The notes under the pieces: model-generated | The model's database searches: none | Seen by the model: only the letters and a program-made list of their open reading frames with translations | What the model was told of the DNA's origin: nothing | Program-made: the position numbers and the translations under genes | DNA from: Trema orientale | Taxonomy: Eukaryota > Streptophyta > Magnoliopsida > Rosales > Cannabaceae | Reading direction: 5' to 3' | DNA: 64,000 nt | Assembly (NCBI GenBank): GCA_002914845.1 | Contig: JXTC01000044.1 | Location: forward strand, 1,148,259-1,212,258 | In this document: one piece after another, positions 63,460 to 64,000 of the stretch | Layout of the letters: every line of letters starts with the position of its first letter | How positions within the stretch are numbered: position 1 is the stretch's first letter

Positions 63460-64000
63460 GGTAAGGTAATTATACTCATTATACCATTTTGTCTCCTAAA
63501 TTTTTAATTTATTTAGTAATAGTCCATAAATTATATAATTGTTACAACAATGATCCATTTATCACAAACTGTTAGTTTGTTAATAGAAAATAGTCATGGA
63601 CAAAACGTATAATCGGACATTATTTACTTCTAGAGTCAGAATTTTATTTTTAGCTAGAATCTCGTTTTTAACTAAAATTACTAAATTGTGCACTTTGCAC
63701 AAAACTCATTTCTATTAAAAAATTAACAGTTTATGAAAAAAAAAAGAGTCATTACTGCAATAATTGCATAAGTCTTGATAATCTACTGTGTAAGTTAAAA
63801 ATTCAGAATTTCATTTTTTACCACAGTTACTAAACCATGTGCTTTGTAATAATTTATTTATATTAAATATTTAACATGTTGTGACAAAAGGATCATTATT
63901 GCAACAATTATATAATTCAAGGACTATTATTGTGTAAGTTAAAAATTCAAGGAAAAAAGTAATACTACAGATATAATTCAGGGGCTATTAGTATCATTAA
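63460..64000. mobile_element. Foldback (MITE-like) element running to the window edge
   Basis: The left part (CCTAAATTTTTAATTTA, AATAGTCC, ATTATATAATTGTTACAACA, ATGATCCATTTATCACAA) is mirrored at 63860-63960 in inverted order (TTGTGACAAAAGGATCATTA, TTGCAACAATTATATAAT, GGACTATTATT, TAAAAATTCAAGG). A middle part repeats the same words a third time. Ends could not be fixed because the right end may lie outside the window. Confidence 0.55.

Larger units (their letters stand above)
59159..64000. other. Intergenic region right of FAN1
   Basis: The first few hundred bases include the FAN1 3' UTR (a GAAATAAAG signal-like word is at 59292). No further gene is supported. A two-unit 61-bp tandem repeat lies at 60360-60480, a tRNA-like patch at 61334-61400, (TAA)/(TTA) tracts near 61147, 63042 and 63230, and a large foldback from about 63460 to the window end. 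Confidence 0.45.

Overview
The window is plant nuclear DNA, most likely from a eudicot. It is very AT-rich. Its genes are broken by many GT-AG introns, and the space between genes is filled with small DNA transposons, solo LTRs and microsatellites. The sequence alone does not fix the species. I see no rRNA, CRISPR array, bacterial operon or organelle insert. Three protein genes can be supported, plus one gene fragment at the left edge and one pseudogene.

Left part (1-13.7 kb): a tandem pair of aldo-keto reductase genes (AKR13 type, perakine reductase / auxin-induced PCNT115-like), both on the minus strand. Only the start of copy 1 is inside the window (1-147). Copy 2 (10983-12740) has five exons, but a single N at 12590 replaces about a dozen codons that should hold two catalytic residues. 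The duplication includes the promoters, and a 633-bp hAT-type element with a perfect 8-bp target duplication sits upstream of copy 1 only. Between the two genes lie a decayed CACTA-transposon (DUF4216-like) coding remnant, an 888-bp solo LTR, a 927-bp hAT relic and copia-like LTR debris.

Middle (13.7-35 kb): almost entirely repeats. It holds another hAT relic, MULE-type foldback elements with 9-bp target duplications, a Tourist-like element, minisatellites, a 2.25-kb solo LTR with a perfect 5-bp duplication, a microRNA-precursor-like hairpin at 32.6-32.8 kb, and a tandem 0.6-kb duplication of unknown function at 33.2-34.5 kb.

Right part: a two-exon gene for a plant protein that I do not recognise, with a basic nuclear-type segment (35894-37362, +). 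Then come a decayed AKR C-terminus on the opposite strand from the intact AKR genes (40.74-41.01 kb), nested Tourist-like elements (42.75-44.08 kb), and two more copies of the MULE foldback family. Last is a complete 15-exon gene for the FAN1 DNA-repair nuclease (50728-59158, +; UBZ, HIRAN, SAP-like, helical repeats, VRR-NUC). The remaining 4.8 kb is intergenic and repeat-bearing.

The genes do not form a functional cluster: detoxification-type reductases, an unknown nuclear-like protein and a repair nuclease simply share a repeat-rich stretch. I found no convincing new biological system. The best leads are the hairpin, the palindrome array inside a Tourist-like element, and the history of the AKR cluster.
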